Shown piece by piece: positions 49,802 to 62,116 of a stretch of DNA of 64,000 nt (position 1 is the first letter of the stretch; each line of letters opens with the position of its first letter). Made by a program: the position numbers and the translations under genes. Location of the stretch: assembly GCF_031755915.1 (NCBI RefSeq), contig NC_083385.1, positions 1,905,001 to 1,969,000 of the forward strand, given 5' to 3'. Under the pieces are notes generated by a model, which did not search any database, was not told the origin of the DNA, and was given only the letters and a program-made list of their open reading frames with translations. This DNA comes from Ziziphus jujuba (taxonomy: Eukaryota > Streptophyta > Magnoliopsida > Rosales > Rhamnaceae).

Positions 49802-52800
49802 TCAATGGCAGAGTGTCTCTCCATGGTTCACCCAATGTACAAAGCTATCGGAAAATTCTTCCGGGACATTGGAATCCTGCCGAGTACTATACCCTAGCTC
49901 TGGTGCTGTCTGCTCTCTCTGCTATTAGGCAAAAGGTAGAACAGTAACTATTATTATGACATATCAAATAGATAAATAAAAAAGTCCACTTTTGAAAATC
50001 TCATTTCATTTTCATTTCTGTAACTGTCAAACCATTTTATAAAAAAAATTTACTGACCTTCAAGCTGGATGATCCATATTCACTTGTGGAGGGGGTAGAT
50101 TCTCCCATTATTCCATTGATAACATTCTCAGATGATAGCCCTTCAGTTGGAGAGTTTGTGAGCAATGATGACCTGCAACAATAACGTCCTTTATATCACA
50201 TTTCAGGCAACAATATTTACTGGAAGTCATGTATCAGTGAAGCAAACTTATGCCCCAAGTTATACATCTTTTTGCCCTCTTACCACCCCCGACAAAAAGA
50301 TAACAGATATACAGAATTCACGATGTCCTTATCTCCAATATTAATAGAAAACTACCTCTCATATGGCTCTTCCTCACATGAATTCCCAGAGGAAGATAGC
50401 CAGTCTAGGTCAACAAAGTTTGAGAAGCTGAATGAATCTCCACGTTCGGAAAAGTAAATATGCTCGCTTTCTCCAAAAAGTTGCCTACGTGGCATTGAAG
50501 GAGTATACCTACAGAAAGCCAGAAATCAAAAGCTCGTAATCTTAGATAAGAAGTGCCTTTTCTTCATTGGTTTCTAAAATAGAAACCATCAAATTTCTCC
50601 TCTTAGCCAGTTATTTTCATGTATGCAGCATAGGAGAAAGAACAATTTTCAACTTCTACTAAGCTATCAGCTGCCTCCAGCAAGAAATCAACAGGTAAAT
50701 CAAGTGGACAAGGACAATAATTAATCAACAACAAGATCACAGGGTAAGCAAACCTTGAATACGTAATATCACTCTCACAAGTTGATATTTCAGGTGAAGA
50801 TTCACTAAGAAGTTTTCTTTCTCCTTCCAACCGATCAGGTAAATTTGAGTTAGAAAATTTCCCCGGCTTTTCATTTGCAACTGACATAGGTGAGCTGCTA
50901 CCACGAAGAATATTTCCGTCGGATAAGGATCTTTTGAACATAGACCTACGACAGATGTCAACAATTAGAGAACAAGTTCAGTTACATATAAAGCTCAAAG
51001 TCTAGGCTAGCCAATCTTCTTACCTTCCATCTTCATCTACATCTGCTTGTCCATGCCTCCCAGCATCATAATGCTGGTCCGAATCTAGTTCCCAGATTGC
51101 AGGTTTACCCTGTTGTGGCTGAAAATGTCCCAGAAATCTGCTCAAAATATTAACAAGAAAAATTATTTCTACTGCATTACGTAAGCATAAATTATCAACG
51201 TGAACAGAGATAACCCTTGCTTTTCCCTTGTGTGGTGAAAAGCAATCCATGCAAGACTTACAAGTTAATAGCATCTTGCTTCTCAGCATCCATGTATGCA
51301 TTGCTATAATACCGTTGAAGAGTTCTAAAGAACTCCTGAGACTGGGTTGCTGCTCTCCATTGACCCCTTCTCTCAGAAAATATCTGTCATAGCATCAAAT
51401 TTAAAGGGATGTCAACGACTGGAGCACCATGTACACAATAAAGATGATTGCTAAGATAACAAAAATTTTCACCACCCAAGGTAACATCCGACAATATAAA
51501 ACCAGAAGCTATTTTTCCATTTAATTTCAGCACTAAGCATAAATATAGCAAATGCATAAAAATAAATGGATTTTGAAAATTAAAATGAAGAGCTGTAAGT
51601 GTGTATCCTTCCATACAAAATAGTTTTCAGACTTTGAAATTTGTAAACAGCTGGAAAAGAGTAGAAAAGTTAATGATACCTTATTGTGAGCTGCTGAGCC
51701 ACCATATTGGTGTGCCAGTGTGTCACCCATTCTCTCATAAAAACCCATTAAATCATCAGCCAAAGGAGCATCAAGGTCGATCTTTGGGCTATCTGTGACT
51801 CCAAGCGCATGAAGCTGTTTTCCAAGAGCAGCCAACCCATATGCATACTGTGCAACATTTGTGCGATCCAGGCAGTCTATGCAATTAGTTCTAAGAACCC
51901 CCGTTTGATACAAGGGCTCTTTGACAGAATAATTGCCATTTGTAATATTACTTCCTCCCCAGGATTTCCTCTCTGACTTTTGAGCATCCTCAATGTCATC
52001 ATCAGAATGCCTTTGGGAGGACAAGTTATCTTCGTTTACATTTCTGCATCAAATTTATAAAACCATTTATGCAATCAGTATTCAAAATTACCAAATGACA
52101 TAGTACAATATGTGATAGATCTCGTTGCATGTCATTTTAATGGGCATTTTTAGTGAAATAAATACATGCAAGGGCATCTTGTTGCCATTGCGAATTGCCA
52201 AACAGGTAAACCAAACAGGTAAACTGGTAATATATTACCCATCGTGTTTGGAAGCATTTGAACCAAGCAAAAGTTTCACATAATTATGAAGGGAGAAGGA
52301 AAGAGAGAAAGAGTCCCAACCCAAGGTCCTCTTATTTGCTATTCAAAAAGTGCTGAACAGGTAAATTAAAAACATACTCCTCGTTTAATTGCTAATAAAT
52401 GCAAATTTGACAACAAGATAAGTGCAAATTTTAATTGAGCACATTGAATCACAATTATCAAAATCTAACAATTAGAGAAGTCATCCAACAAGATGAACAA
52501 ACTTACTCAGAGGGAGGCCATTTAATAGAACCCTCGGGTCTCAAGACTGGTTTTACTTGGCAGTAGAAGAAACCAGTTAGCGTCAATGCATAAGCAGCAA
52601 CCTTGCCCAGGAGCAGCAGAACGTTTGTTGCTTTACTGGAAGGGGAGAAAATGAAAAGTTGTTTAAGGACTATCATATGTGAAAGAAGAGTACCACATCA
52701 TGCTTCGAGGAAAAATCATGCTTCGAGGAAAATAAATCATACTCAAGTCTCCGACAAACATACCTTCGAGAATGTTTGTGCAGATCCCAATGAAGGAATC

Positions 52801-55800
52801 TAAGGTGTTTGTCCTCAGATAAGTCTTTATTAATAAACTCAATAGCATTGGCAAACTCTGTGCGAAGTATGGACTCTCGAGGCTTCTTTTCATGGGTCTG
52901 CCGATTCCCAGATAAATAAAGAAAAAGTATAAATGCAACAATAATCAGTATGGCTACCAAAAATTAATTTATCAAAACCAGGTTATCAGAAGTAATGGCA
53001 AATAGGAAGACTGAAATTAATGAGCATTATTGGTGCAGAACTTATCACTAAATGGATTTACCTTGATTAGATTGAGAATAATTATAGGGTTCCCATATCT
53101 TTTGACAAGGTTTTCAAAATGAAGTCTAGTGGCTTCATAATTCTGGTCCTTCTTTGACACTGCAAAAAGAAAAAATGTCAGTTAAAACTATACATCAATA
53201 CTCAAAAACTCCCAACTTATGCAAGGACATACGTATAATATCTGGTTTGAGATTCAAACGCGAAGTTTCTTGTGACCAGAAAAGAGGGATTGAACCACGG
53301 TTCTGGACAACTGAGCTTATTTGCATGGGAAACCCATCTGGAACATCCTCAAACACGATCTGTTCTGTCTCAACATCATTAGCTACTCTGCCCTTCTCAT
53401 TGACACCTCGTTTTAGATACCTATATGTCAAGAAAGTATTAAACAAGGGATACAAATGTCAACATCCATACAGCTATATATATATAATTCCAATTTTACC
53501 AAATGAATGATATAAAGTTATAGCCAAGGTATCAATGAGACCCATTTCATGTCAGACAACTCTTATTGTCATGGTAAAAACAATTACTAACAATGCTTTC
53601 TTAAAATGAAGTAGGGAAAAAGAATTAGGTTAAGGATAAATCAGAAAAGTCAGTGCCATCTAAAAGATAGACCATTTTCCTCGTCGACTAAATTATTACA
53701 TAGTATATTTAAAACCATCATGAGAATCCACCACATGCTATTTTCAAAGCATGTATTAATTAGTTTTAAGAATTTAAGAACAAAGAATCACCTGGTACCA
53801 GCATAATGACGAGAACGTCTTGCAATGAGGGTCAACTTGAAGTCATGACCAGATACAGATAGTGTGGCCTATATTCCAATAACATGAGACCATAAATCGT
53901 AAATCAGATGGTGAAGCTAAGAAAGGGAACTAAACAATCATATAAAAAGTTCGGTTTCAATATTTAATCGGATGGTGAAGCTAAGAAAGGGAACTAAACA
54001 ATCATTTAAAAAGTTTTGGTTTCAATATTTAAGCATATAGAGACCTTGAAAAGATTTAAAAATTGGTCAGTGAACCACAAGACACTTTAATTAGATAGAC
54101 ATACAGTTATTATCTGTCCGAACAAATTGTACTTCAATTGATTTACCAAATTTGAATTGACCCAGCAACCGAATTTGGATAAGTTCGCTTCTTGACAGAT
54201 TATAATCTAAAGACCATTCAATAATCACCTGTTTAAAGAAGCCATACACTAATGCAACAGTCCAAAGAGTATTCTGGAGGTGATTTCGTATACCCCGAGT
54301 TAAGTATTCGTTCCAGACAAACATGGTTTCATAAAGTACATGTCCTTTTGCATTATCACACATATTTTTTTGAAGACTACGCATGACATGGTATGAGTAG
54401 CTGAAAAAGAAGTCCTTTGTAAGATCCACCGTGCATAGGAGCTTCTTGTATCTAAGCCATCAACAAAACAGAATTAACAATTATCAATGACACCCAAAAA
54501 AAGGTTTAGATAAAGAAATTTTGCCCCAAAAAGAACCAATTTGCAAGTTTAATGTTTAATTGGAAGAAACAGTTAGAAGGATTTTGCCTTAGTTATTCAT
54601 TGTTTACCATACTGTTGTTAAAAAATGTTGGCAAATCTAGCCTTAATAAAACCTTCATTATAAACATTATTTATGATAATTTAATTTAATATATCTATAG
54701 TTTCACAAAAATTAAGGGGAGAGACAATATATTTGAAGACAAAACCACACCTAAGACTCAAGAAAATTATCATGCTTAAGATGTGCACAAACAAGTGCAA
54801 ACATGCAGGAAACAATAAGATAAGCTACCTAGGTCCTATAGGAAAAGACAAAATGGAAACATTAATCAAAAACATTAATTCCCTCAAAATACAGACAAAA
54901 GAAGTGCATCTTTCCATAAAATACTAGCATTCCCTAGAGCAACACCATGTAGAAAGGATGTTGAAATGAAGAAATAGATGGACTGAATACCTGTTTTCAT
55001 TCTTAGAATTCATGATATTGGACCGCATTGAAGAATTTGGAAGCGGAATCATTTCACTCTTGGAGATTGCATACACTGTGTGGCCATAGATTGCACCAAT
55101 CTGTCTTCTTTTTGTGATAAGCAGCATGTAGTATGGCCCCAAAAATTTAATGAACCCTTTAAATGCATGTCAAATATGAGTTTCTGAGGTATTTCTGATA
55201 ATTCACAAATGTTAAAAAAGTACAAACATAATAATCCACATACCAACAATTCCATAACAAGTAGTGACAAACTTCAGTCCACCCGTGGACTTGTTTCCTT
55301 CATGTACCCGCCTCAACAGATCAGAACATTCACTTTCAGTATATGTGGTAGAATCTTCCCGAATATTTAGCTCTGAAGGATCTTGCCTGTCAATCTTTAG
55401 CACTCTCCAGCATGTTCTACTCTTGTCCCTTCCTATCATGTAAAATTTCTGCAGCAGCAAAAATTCCAAAATTCTGTATAGGTTACTAGACATATCACTG
55501 AACACACTGCTGAATTGGCTATAAATTCTGTACTAACATGCTAACATCTATGCATTAGAATTACATCAAATATTTACTACTCTAATATCCAACATTTGAC
55601 ATTCTATTATACATCAAAGTAAGTCTACGACCCTACCTTGCCTCCGATAATGTGGTCATGGAAAAAGCCTATAAAACCCAAAAATGACTTTATCAAACGA
55701 CAATAAACAAGAGAAACATATTGGTGATCCAAATTTCCAGTAAACTAAAACAAAGTAATAGAGATCAAAATAATTCATCTATAAGTGAAAAACAGAAAAT

Positions 55801-56093
55801 TAAAAACACGAAGACTTGATCCACCGAGGAAAATTATTTACAAACAATTCAGATTGAGCAAGTGGCGATTAACAGAATAGATCTTATTGGAATCAAGCTG
55901 AGCCAAAAAAAATAAAAAATAAAAAATAAAAAATAAAACATAAATTAAAAAAATAAAAATGGAAATGGGAAGAGGGAAAAGAGAGTACCGATCGAGTCTC
56001 ATAGAGCCTGAATTTCTGCATACAGACTTCGTCGGGAGGAGGTTGGCAAACGTCTCCTGAGTGTGGGGAATGCTCATTCTCTGTGGACGCCAT
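49802..56093 (-). CDS. SAC-domain phosphoinositide phosphatase (FIG4-like, SAC2-SAC5 group), 16 exons, 833 aa
   Basis: Lipid phosphatase of the FIG4-like plant SAC group, whose studied members act on PI(3,5)P2 at the vacuole. Exons: 55989-56093, 55244-55448, 54991-55156, 54229-54451, 53792-53868, 53233-53420, 53062-53159, 52764-52897, 52507-52635, 51680-52043, 51262-51383, 51024-51137, 50754-50945, 50356-50508, 50058-50172, 49802-49918. Phases close at 834 codons. The SAC N-terminal part includes [18 protein letters not shown] and the segment [15 protein letters not shown]. The catalytic CX5R motif reads CIDCLDRT (C496, R502), followed by [19 protein letters not shown]. The C-terminal extension is Ser-rich ([12 protein letters not shown]) and ends [14 protein letters not shown] see no clear transmembrane pair at the C-terminus, which argues against the ER-type SAC6-8 group. 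Assignment within SAC1-SAC5 is not certain. Confidence 0.93.
52697..52732 (-). repeat. 18-bp tandem duplication in a SAC intron
   Basis: ATCATGCTTCGAGGAAAA occurs twice in direct succession at 52697 and 52715, between exons 8 and 9 of the SAC gene, about 30 bases from exon 8. Confidence 0.85.
53904..54031 (-). repeat. 64-bp tandem duplication in a SAC intron
   Basis: GATGGTGAAGCTAAGAAAGG and the following 40-odd bases occur at 53904-53967 and again at 53968-54031 with few mismatches. Both copies lie inside the intron between exons 4 and 5 (53869-54228). Confidence 0.85.
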
Positions 56094-59000
56094 GTTGATT
56101 CAGATCCCCCCGAGCCTCAGGCTCAGGGAAACTATCAGAAGGGCATGCAAATATTCCAACCCCGCAAAATATAAACCCCTTTTTTTTTTTTTTTTTTTTT
56201 TTTTTTGGTGGAAACTTACTCGGAAATTCTATTCTATTCACCTAATGAACCTACACAACCACCACTCCATACATCTAGGCTCGGGTATGGCTGCTTCAAA
56301 TACAACATTTATTACCCCAAAAAACCAAGAAATAAAAATAAGAAGAAGAAGAAGAAAATATACACATAAATAGAGAAGAAAGAAACCCTCAAGACCACAG
56401 TTTGACCTTTCTTATTCCAACTCCTACTCTTTCCATTTACATAACCACAATCTGATTATCCTTCTCCTTCTTCTTCTCCTTCCTTTTTTTTTTTTTTTCT
56501 TTCCTACTTTGTATCTATAATTTCGATAAAAGTGACAGAAATCCCGTGATCTTCAATCAAGCAAAGCGAATAAAGAGCAGGAATCAAATTTGCGGGATCG
56601 AATAATATAATATGTTATCATTACCAAAACGAAAACTCAATACATATCGGTAGAATACATACATACATATATGTATACATAATTGTTATACACAAAGAGG
56701 TGGAGAGAGAAAGAGCGAGAGATAAGCCGCTGTTTTGAAAATGGAAGCTTTATATGGAAAGATAATAGATACGAGGAGAAGATCAAGCAGAAACTTTGGG
56801 AGCTCGCACCAAAAAAACAAAAAAACAAAAAAAAAAAAAATTATAGGAGCTTCTGGAAAAAGAAAAAGAAAAAGAAATAAAAAAGAGAGAGAGAGAGAAA
56901 CAGAGCTTAGAGGTCGAAAACCAGAGCTACAGAGAAGGAAGAGAAAAGAGAGAGAGAAAGAGGAGCTGCGGTCTAATAATTGATGATGTTAATATTGTAT
57001 TTTTGTTTGGCTTTGTTGTTGGTGTTGATGTTGTTTGTAAGTTACAGATACAGATACAGATAGAAAGCGGAAGCAAAGCTCAGATCCAAAGAAAGAACTA
57101 ATCAAAACCACAACTTCGGTGACCGCTCCATCCACACATTATTTTAATTTTATTTATTTATTTATTTTTAATAAATACATATACATATAAAATAATAAAT
57201 TATTATATATCTCACATATATTACCAAAATAATTGCTAATTATTGTTATTTATTATAAACTTTTTTCTTTAATCGGCTGACCTTGTTTACTAATTAATTA
57301 ATTCATTTCTCAACCGACATTAATTCCAATTATCACCTTTATTTAATTTCATTAATCCAAATTAAAAATTAAAAAAAAAACATATTTACAACTCCCTTAT
57401 TAATAAAAAAACAAACTTTTCTTTACAACGAATTAAAAACAACAACACAACAGAAAGTTAAAAATTGGCGGGTGAACGGTGAATAATAATCCTCCGATTT
57501 TTAGATTTTTTCTTTTTTAAATAGCAAAAAAAAATGTTCGTTTTGCAGTCCATTATTATCATCCTAAACCTTTGACTTCAATTGGCCTGGCCGTACCATA
57601 ATTTAAAAATAAAATAAGATGTGAATGTGTGTTTGTGCTTGTATCCAATTTGTTGTAAGATTTGATTGTGTAGATTCGTTGATGTGCAGTGCAGTCGTCC
57701 AATTCAAAACCACCCTTAAATCTTGGTTACACGATTACCTGTCACATTGAATACCTGGCATCTTCTTCCCTAATAATGGAGTCCTGTTCACATCCGGGGC
57801 ATCGGGGGTTAATACATGTGCTTCCCACTCTTCCTATCCACCCCGTCCAAACACACATACCAAATTTCAATTATTTACATTTCCTTTATTTTTTTTCACA
57901 GCTTCCTATTTAAAAATTATAATCTATGCTTTAAAAAAAAAAAAATTTATATTAAACGAGGTTTGTGTTTTTTTATGCTACTTGAATTATTGTAGCCCCG
58001 GAGAGCCTGTGATAAGTTATTAAGGATATGCTATTTGGCGGCCTGCCCCTACGTAAAGTATATACCGTATATTTTATTTTATTCACTATATAATATCTTC
58101 TTTTTTTTTTTTGTTCTTTCTCTGAACAACCACGTAATATGTGTGTTACTTATAAAATAATAACATTAGGTTGATTATCTTTCTAATTTGATATTAGTTG
58201 CCGCGTTCAAAACGTGGGAAATCATTGTTGTTTGGGAGAATTGAGAAAAGTCTAACGAAAAAAATACGAATAGACAAAGACCGCCATGATGGTAATTTGG
58301 TATAACTAGCAAAATTAATTTAATTTTCTAAACTTTTTTTTTTTTTTTGGGGGCTTGGGGCGATTAGTTTTGTGACACCTGTAGACGTGAACCTCGGCCG
58401 AGTTTCGTGTAAGGTGGGTGTTAAATAAGTTAGCCGTTTTGACCAACCTTTGTCACAGCTAGGATTTGTCTAGATTATGGCTGCTAAGTCCTGGTCTTCA
58501 CGGTCCCTTAGCATTTACAGCTTTTGCCTACCGTTAAGATGAGCGTTGGTTCAGTCTGTTTTTATTTTTTATTTTTATTTTTCTTTTTAGAAATCAAATC
58601 GAATCAAATTTGCAAAAATTAAACCAACTGAATCGGTGTTAAAAAATATTATTATTTTTTTAATAATTTGAATTTAATATTATTAATATATTGAATTAAA
58701 AAAATCTAGTTAATTATAATCAAATAATAAAAAAATATATAGAAATATATAAATTCAATTCGATTAAGTGTGAATTATTTTTAATTTAAATTTAATAGAA
58801 CTGATTATAAATAAAAAGTAGAACCGAACCAATTCAGCTCAATCGGATTGATTGATGCGATTCGGTTTGTGCCCATCCTAACTACAGTAGTGTCTCTTCA
58901 TTTCTTTTTCTAATTATTTTATAGTTACTGCAGCGACATTAATTCATTACTCACAAGCAATAAAAAGGACACGTGTCAACAAAAAGAAGATTTTTTTTTT

Positions 59001-59123
59001 TTTTAAATAAAAAAGATGTCTTCTGAATGTATCGTAGATATCAAATCGAGCATATTGCAACACATGACATCGCAGAATGAGATCTTCCGTGGAAATAATG
59101 AACAAAGTGAAGTTGCTGGGTAG
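56094..59123. other. 3-kb spacer between the SAC phosphatase promoter and the GDSL 3' end
   Basis: This region holds a poly-T of about 30 bases near 56179-56206 and GA/AAG-rich sequence at 56685-56970. On the minus strand the latter is a long CT-rich, leader-like stretch. Small repeats include GATACA (about 57043-57060). The right part contains a MITE-like element (58533-58882). Basic, lysine-rich frames at 56683-56983 are translated low-complexity sequence. I saw no supported gene. Confidence 0.55.
58533..58882. mobile_element. MITE-like element with imperfect terminal inverted repeats
   Basis: The left end, GTTAAGATGAGC, and the reverse complement of the right end, GTTAGGATGGGC, match at 10 of 12 bases. 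Inside, GGTTCAG and CGAATCAAATT near the left are mirrored by GAACCGAACCAA and GATTCGGTTT near the right, around a very AT-rich core. The length of about 350 bases and lack of coding sequence fit a non-autonomous DNA element. A possible 3-base target duplication (TAC) flanks it, with one extra base on the left. The family is not assigned. Confidence 0.5.
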
Positions 59124-60924
59124 CTAGAATTGAAAGTGATTTGAATGTGGGTTGTCAACGACATCAGCAATGGTGAGCTTCATCTCATTGTTGAAGAATA
59201 GGTCTTTCAGGTTATATGGACCAACAGACAAAGGGGGTCCATTCCAGAGAGCTTTAGCGAAGTGCTCATGGATTCTTTCAGTAGGATGGAACGAATCCCA
59301 CCATACGTAGTCCTCTGCATTATCACATAACTCGTAGTCTGTGACTTCCTTTTTGCCCCCACAGGTATAGATACCTCTGTATGGACCAGTTCCACAGCAA
59401 GCATTCACTCCTTCTTTGAAACCTTCACAACAGTCAAACATTCAATGACTTTATCAAATTAATTAATTTTGTTGGACAAAATTATATATATGTCTCAAAC
59501 CTTCATAAACTGTTCTCTTTTCCAGGTCATCACGGGCATCACAGTAACTCTTTGAGCCCGTGAATTGCCAAAAGCCTGACATCTGTATGGTTCTGATAGG
59601 AACTTGGATCTTCATTCAAATGTTTACACGTTATCAAATAATTACTGCCTTTTTTTTATTTTTTTTATTTTCTTCTTTTTTGGTTTTGGTGATTGTAGAC
59701 ATTGACAGAAGAGATATAGACCATAAAAATTTCATACACATACCGTACTTGGAGGGGTTGTTGATTCTATCCTGTAGCCAATTATAGAAATTTGAGTTGC
59801 AGTACTTGAACCCTTTTAATAGATATTCAAGGCTTGTGAGTACAGCTTTTAATGCATTGTTATGTGCCAGTGCAAGTTCAGAAGCTCCCTCGAAACAACG
59901 TCTTTCTTCTTGGCTGGCTTTTGGGTTCAGAATTCTAAGAGCTGGTAAGCATCCTAGAGGAGACAAGCTTAGGAAACCAAATTTTCTTCCTCCTTTCTCG
60001 TACAGCGACTGGAATATTTAATAATCAAAATTCATTAATATTAAAGATGTATTTTGCACTTCTAAGCACTAAGAAAGTTTAGTCTTACTTGGATTGCCTT
60101 GGTCAAGTTTCCGATGACCACGTCAACATATTGTTCTGGGTTATAATCTTGTTGCATTTTGGGATTCCCTAGATAACCACCCATGTAATCGTTGCTTCCG
60201 ATGCTAAAAAAATAAACTGCTTCGGATATCAGTTTTTTAGCTTGCTCATCTCCTAAGTTCTCTGTCAATGATTTTTGTACATCTTCGAAGTTTTTCAATT
60301 GTGTTTTAAGATCAGTTACCTGCAACAAATTAAAACCAATCCGGCCGGGTAATAATTAGGAAATACTATTGTGATCTTCATTAGAAAAGTATGCTTATTT
60401 AAGAAGAAAAAATCCTTACCAAACCCTGATTGGTTTCCGAAAGAATGCCTGCCCCACCAGAGGCAAAGTTAACACCTTTTGTGTATTTAGCAGATGGTTG
60501 CCTGAATGGAGGAATTATTGGCAGCTTTGCATATTCAGCTGTATAATTTTAAGTTTAGCAAAAACTTTAGGCTTGATGAGCAAGTTATCAACTAACTATA
60601 TATCTAGTTCAACGGAGCAAATTAAAATTACAGAAGAATTACTAGTTAGATTAGATCATGATCATTTTTACCTATAAAATCCACAATAACACGACCATCG
60701 GAGAATCGTCCTGTGGGTCCTTCAAAGAAGCCGTTCTGTCCGTACGGTTTGTAATCTGCTCTATTCTCGGGGATCGTTTCCATGTGATTATTGTTGCCAG
60801 GATCAACAGTTGAATCTCCAAAGATGAACAAGGCACTAGAAACGGCCAATGAACTAGCCGATGCTACATAGCACATTGCAAATAGTATACCAAAGCAACC
60901 CAAGAGAGAAACCAAGTTCGCCAT
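59124..60924 (-). CDS. GDSL esterase/lipase (GLIP-type, secreted), 5 core exons, 388 aa
   Basis: Secreted SGNH-fold hydrolase; plant GLIPs act on acyl esters in the apoplast, some in defence. Core exons: 60672-60924, 60420-60538, 60089-60319, 59744-60008, 59124-59422, giving 389 codons. An N-terminal signal peptide (about residues 1-25) precedes FGDSTVDPGNNN with nucleophile S38. Block III is GSNDYMGGY. The C-terminal catalytic pair is in DSFHPTE. The Gly-block FASGGAG is present. The core splice 59744/59422 creates SKYGFKEGVNACCG, the family consensus. Between these two exons an open, splice-flanked 75-nt segment (59501-59575) could be included in frame, giving 413 residues. The gene is divergently oriented from the RED/SMU2 gene, about 1.2 kb away. 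Confidence 0.9.
59501..59575 (-). other. Possible 75-nt cassette exon of the GDSL gene
   Basis: It is preceded by GATGTCAG (acceptor) and followed by GTTTGAG (weak donor). It is open in the required phase, would add 25 residues beginning GFWQFTGSKSYCD, and keeps the frame whether included or skipped. The donor is weak and an open 25-codon stretch can arise by chance. Confidence 0.35.
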
Positions 60925-60983
60925 TTTGGGATGATATTGAAATGCATGCGTTACTCTGTTTTCTCTGCTTAAGTTTCTTTCTT

Positions 60984-60989
60984 CTTATA
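60984..60989 (-). promoter_or_regulatory. Putative TATA box of the GDSL gene
   Basis: Minus-strand TATAAG in the context TTATTATAAGAAG lies about 60 bases upstream of the ATG at 60924, which predicts a leader of about 30 nt. Confidence 0.4.
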
Positions 60990-61905
60990 ATAACTTCACC
61001 CCATTTGGGTTTAGAAGAGCGGTCTTTACGATGCAAAAGTCTAATTTTTTTGGAGGATATTATTTGGAGTTTAGATAATGTTGGTCAAATAATGCCAATT
61101 TTAGTATAATTTTATATGCTTTTGTAGATTAAGATTGCATCGGAATCATCATCATGTAGTGATCTTTTAGTGAAGAAACCTCAGAGCCTTCCTTGATAGT
61201 TCAAGCTAACAAGTAAACCACCTGGAAAGCAGGTGCGGAAAATCAACCATCTTAGTTTTTTTTTTTTTTAACTCAAACTCAACCATCTTAGTTAATTGCT
61301 AAATAACAAACCCGAAAATTAGTGATCACAGCTTTGCTATTAAATTAGTTATGGTTATGAGAGAATTAATGTTGCTTAATTCGTCAACAAAAAAAAAAAA
61401 AAAAAAAAAAACTAAGTACAGTCAGTAATTAATAGGGTATTATTGAACTAAGTTAATATTTCACTAAAATGCTTCATTAAAGGGATACTTATTTCTTTAC
61501 TGATCGAGTTCACTAGTAGTTATAAAAAACACGTAGTTTCAGACTCTCCGCTAATTAAGACATTTTTCTCAAAGCACCTTCGAATGTTAACATTAACAAT
61601 AAATTCAATTTTAAAAATGTCATTCCCTACCCTATGATCAATATGAGTGATTCAGCTAAAAAGTTAATTTATATATTCATACCATACATTGTTTACCACC
61701 ATAAAATTACAGTTATTATATGTTATGTATATTTTTAATATTATAGTTTTGTTGAAAGTGAAATATATATATATATATATATTATATCTATAAATAAATA
61801 AACTCACTTTTGTTTTTTCCCGGAAATATTAATAAAACTCCCATAATTGAGGGATGTTAGTATAATTAAATCACCATGGAATAAATCAGGCTCTACGCCA
61901 CAACA

Positions 61906-61933
61906 CGGTGCGTTTTGGAGAAACAACGCACCG
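61906..61933. repeat. Perfect 9-bp inverted repeat in the SMU2 promoter
   Basis: CGGTGCGTT (61906-61914) and AACGCACCG (61925-61933) are perfect reverse complements separated by 10 bases. They lie about 185-210 bases before the RED/SMU2 ATG. This could be a paired protein-binding site or a small hairpin. Confidence 0.75.
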
Positions 61934-62060
61934 AATTCGTAATTATAGTTAAAATGGTCGGTAAAATTGTAATTCAAGATACGCTCCACAAAATCCCCAA
62001 ATTCTTTTCTGCTTCTTGTTCCAAGTTGAGCTTTGCATACCTCCAATAGGCGAAAAGTGC

Positions 62061-62068
62061 AAACCCTA
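62061..62068 (+). promoter_or_regulatory. Telo-box (AAACCCTA) upstream of RED/SMU2
   Basis: AAACCCTA lies 49 bases before the ATG at 62117, a position typical of this element near the transcription start of plant housekeeping and RNA-processing genes. Confidence 0.5.
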
Positions 62069-62116
62069 CTCTATACTGGAATTCGTAAATCTCCTTTTCT
62101 GCTTGAATTTCCATCG

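Larger units (their letters stand above)
60925..62116. other. Bidirectional spacer between the GDSL and RED/SMU2 genes
   Basis: About 1.2 kb between divergent start codons. It contains a poly-A run near 61389-61410, a TA run at about 61763-61781, a 9-base inverted repeat (61906-61933) and a telo-box just upstream of the plus-strand start. The 80-codon minus-strand frame at 61804-62046 has no recognisable domain. Confidence 0.6.

Noticed and set aside
56735..56983. Lysine/arginine-rich frame resembling a basic nuclear protein
   Set aside because: Composition comes directly from AAAAAG and GAGAGA repeats; no conserved motif or supported gene structure.
61804..62046. 80-codon minus-strand frame divergent from RED/SMU2
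   Set aside because: It is of ordinary composition but matches nothing I recognise and overlaps the probable SMU2 promoter; kept as intergenic.
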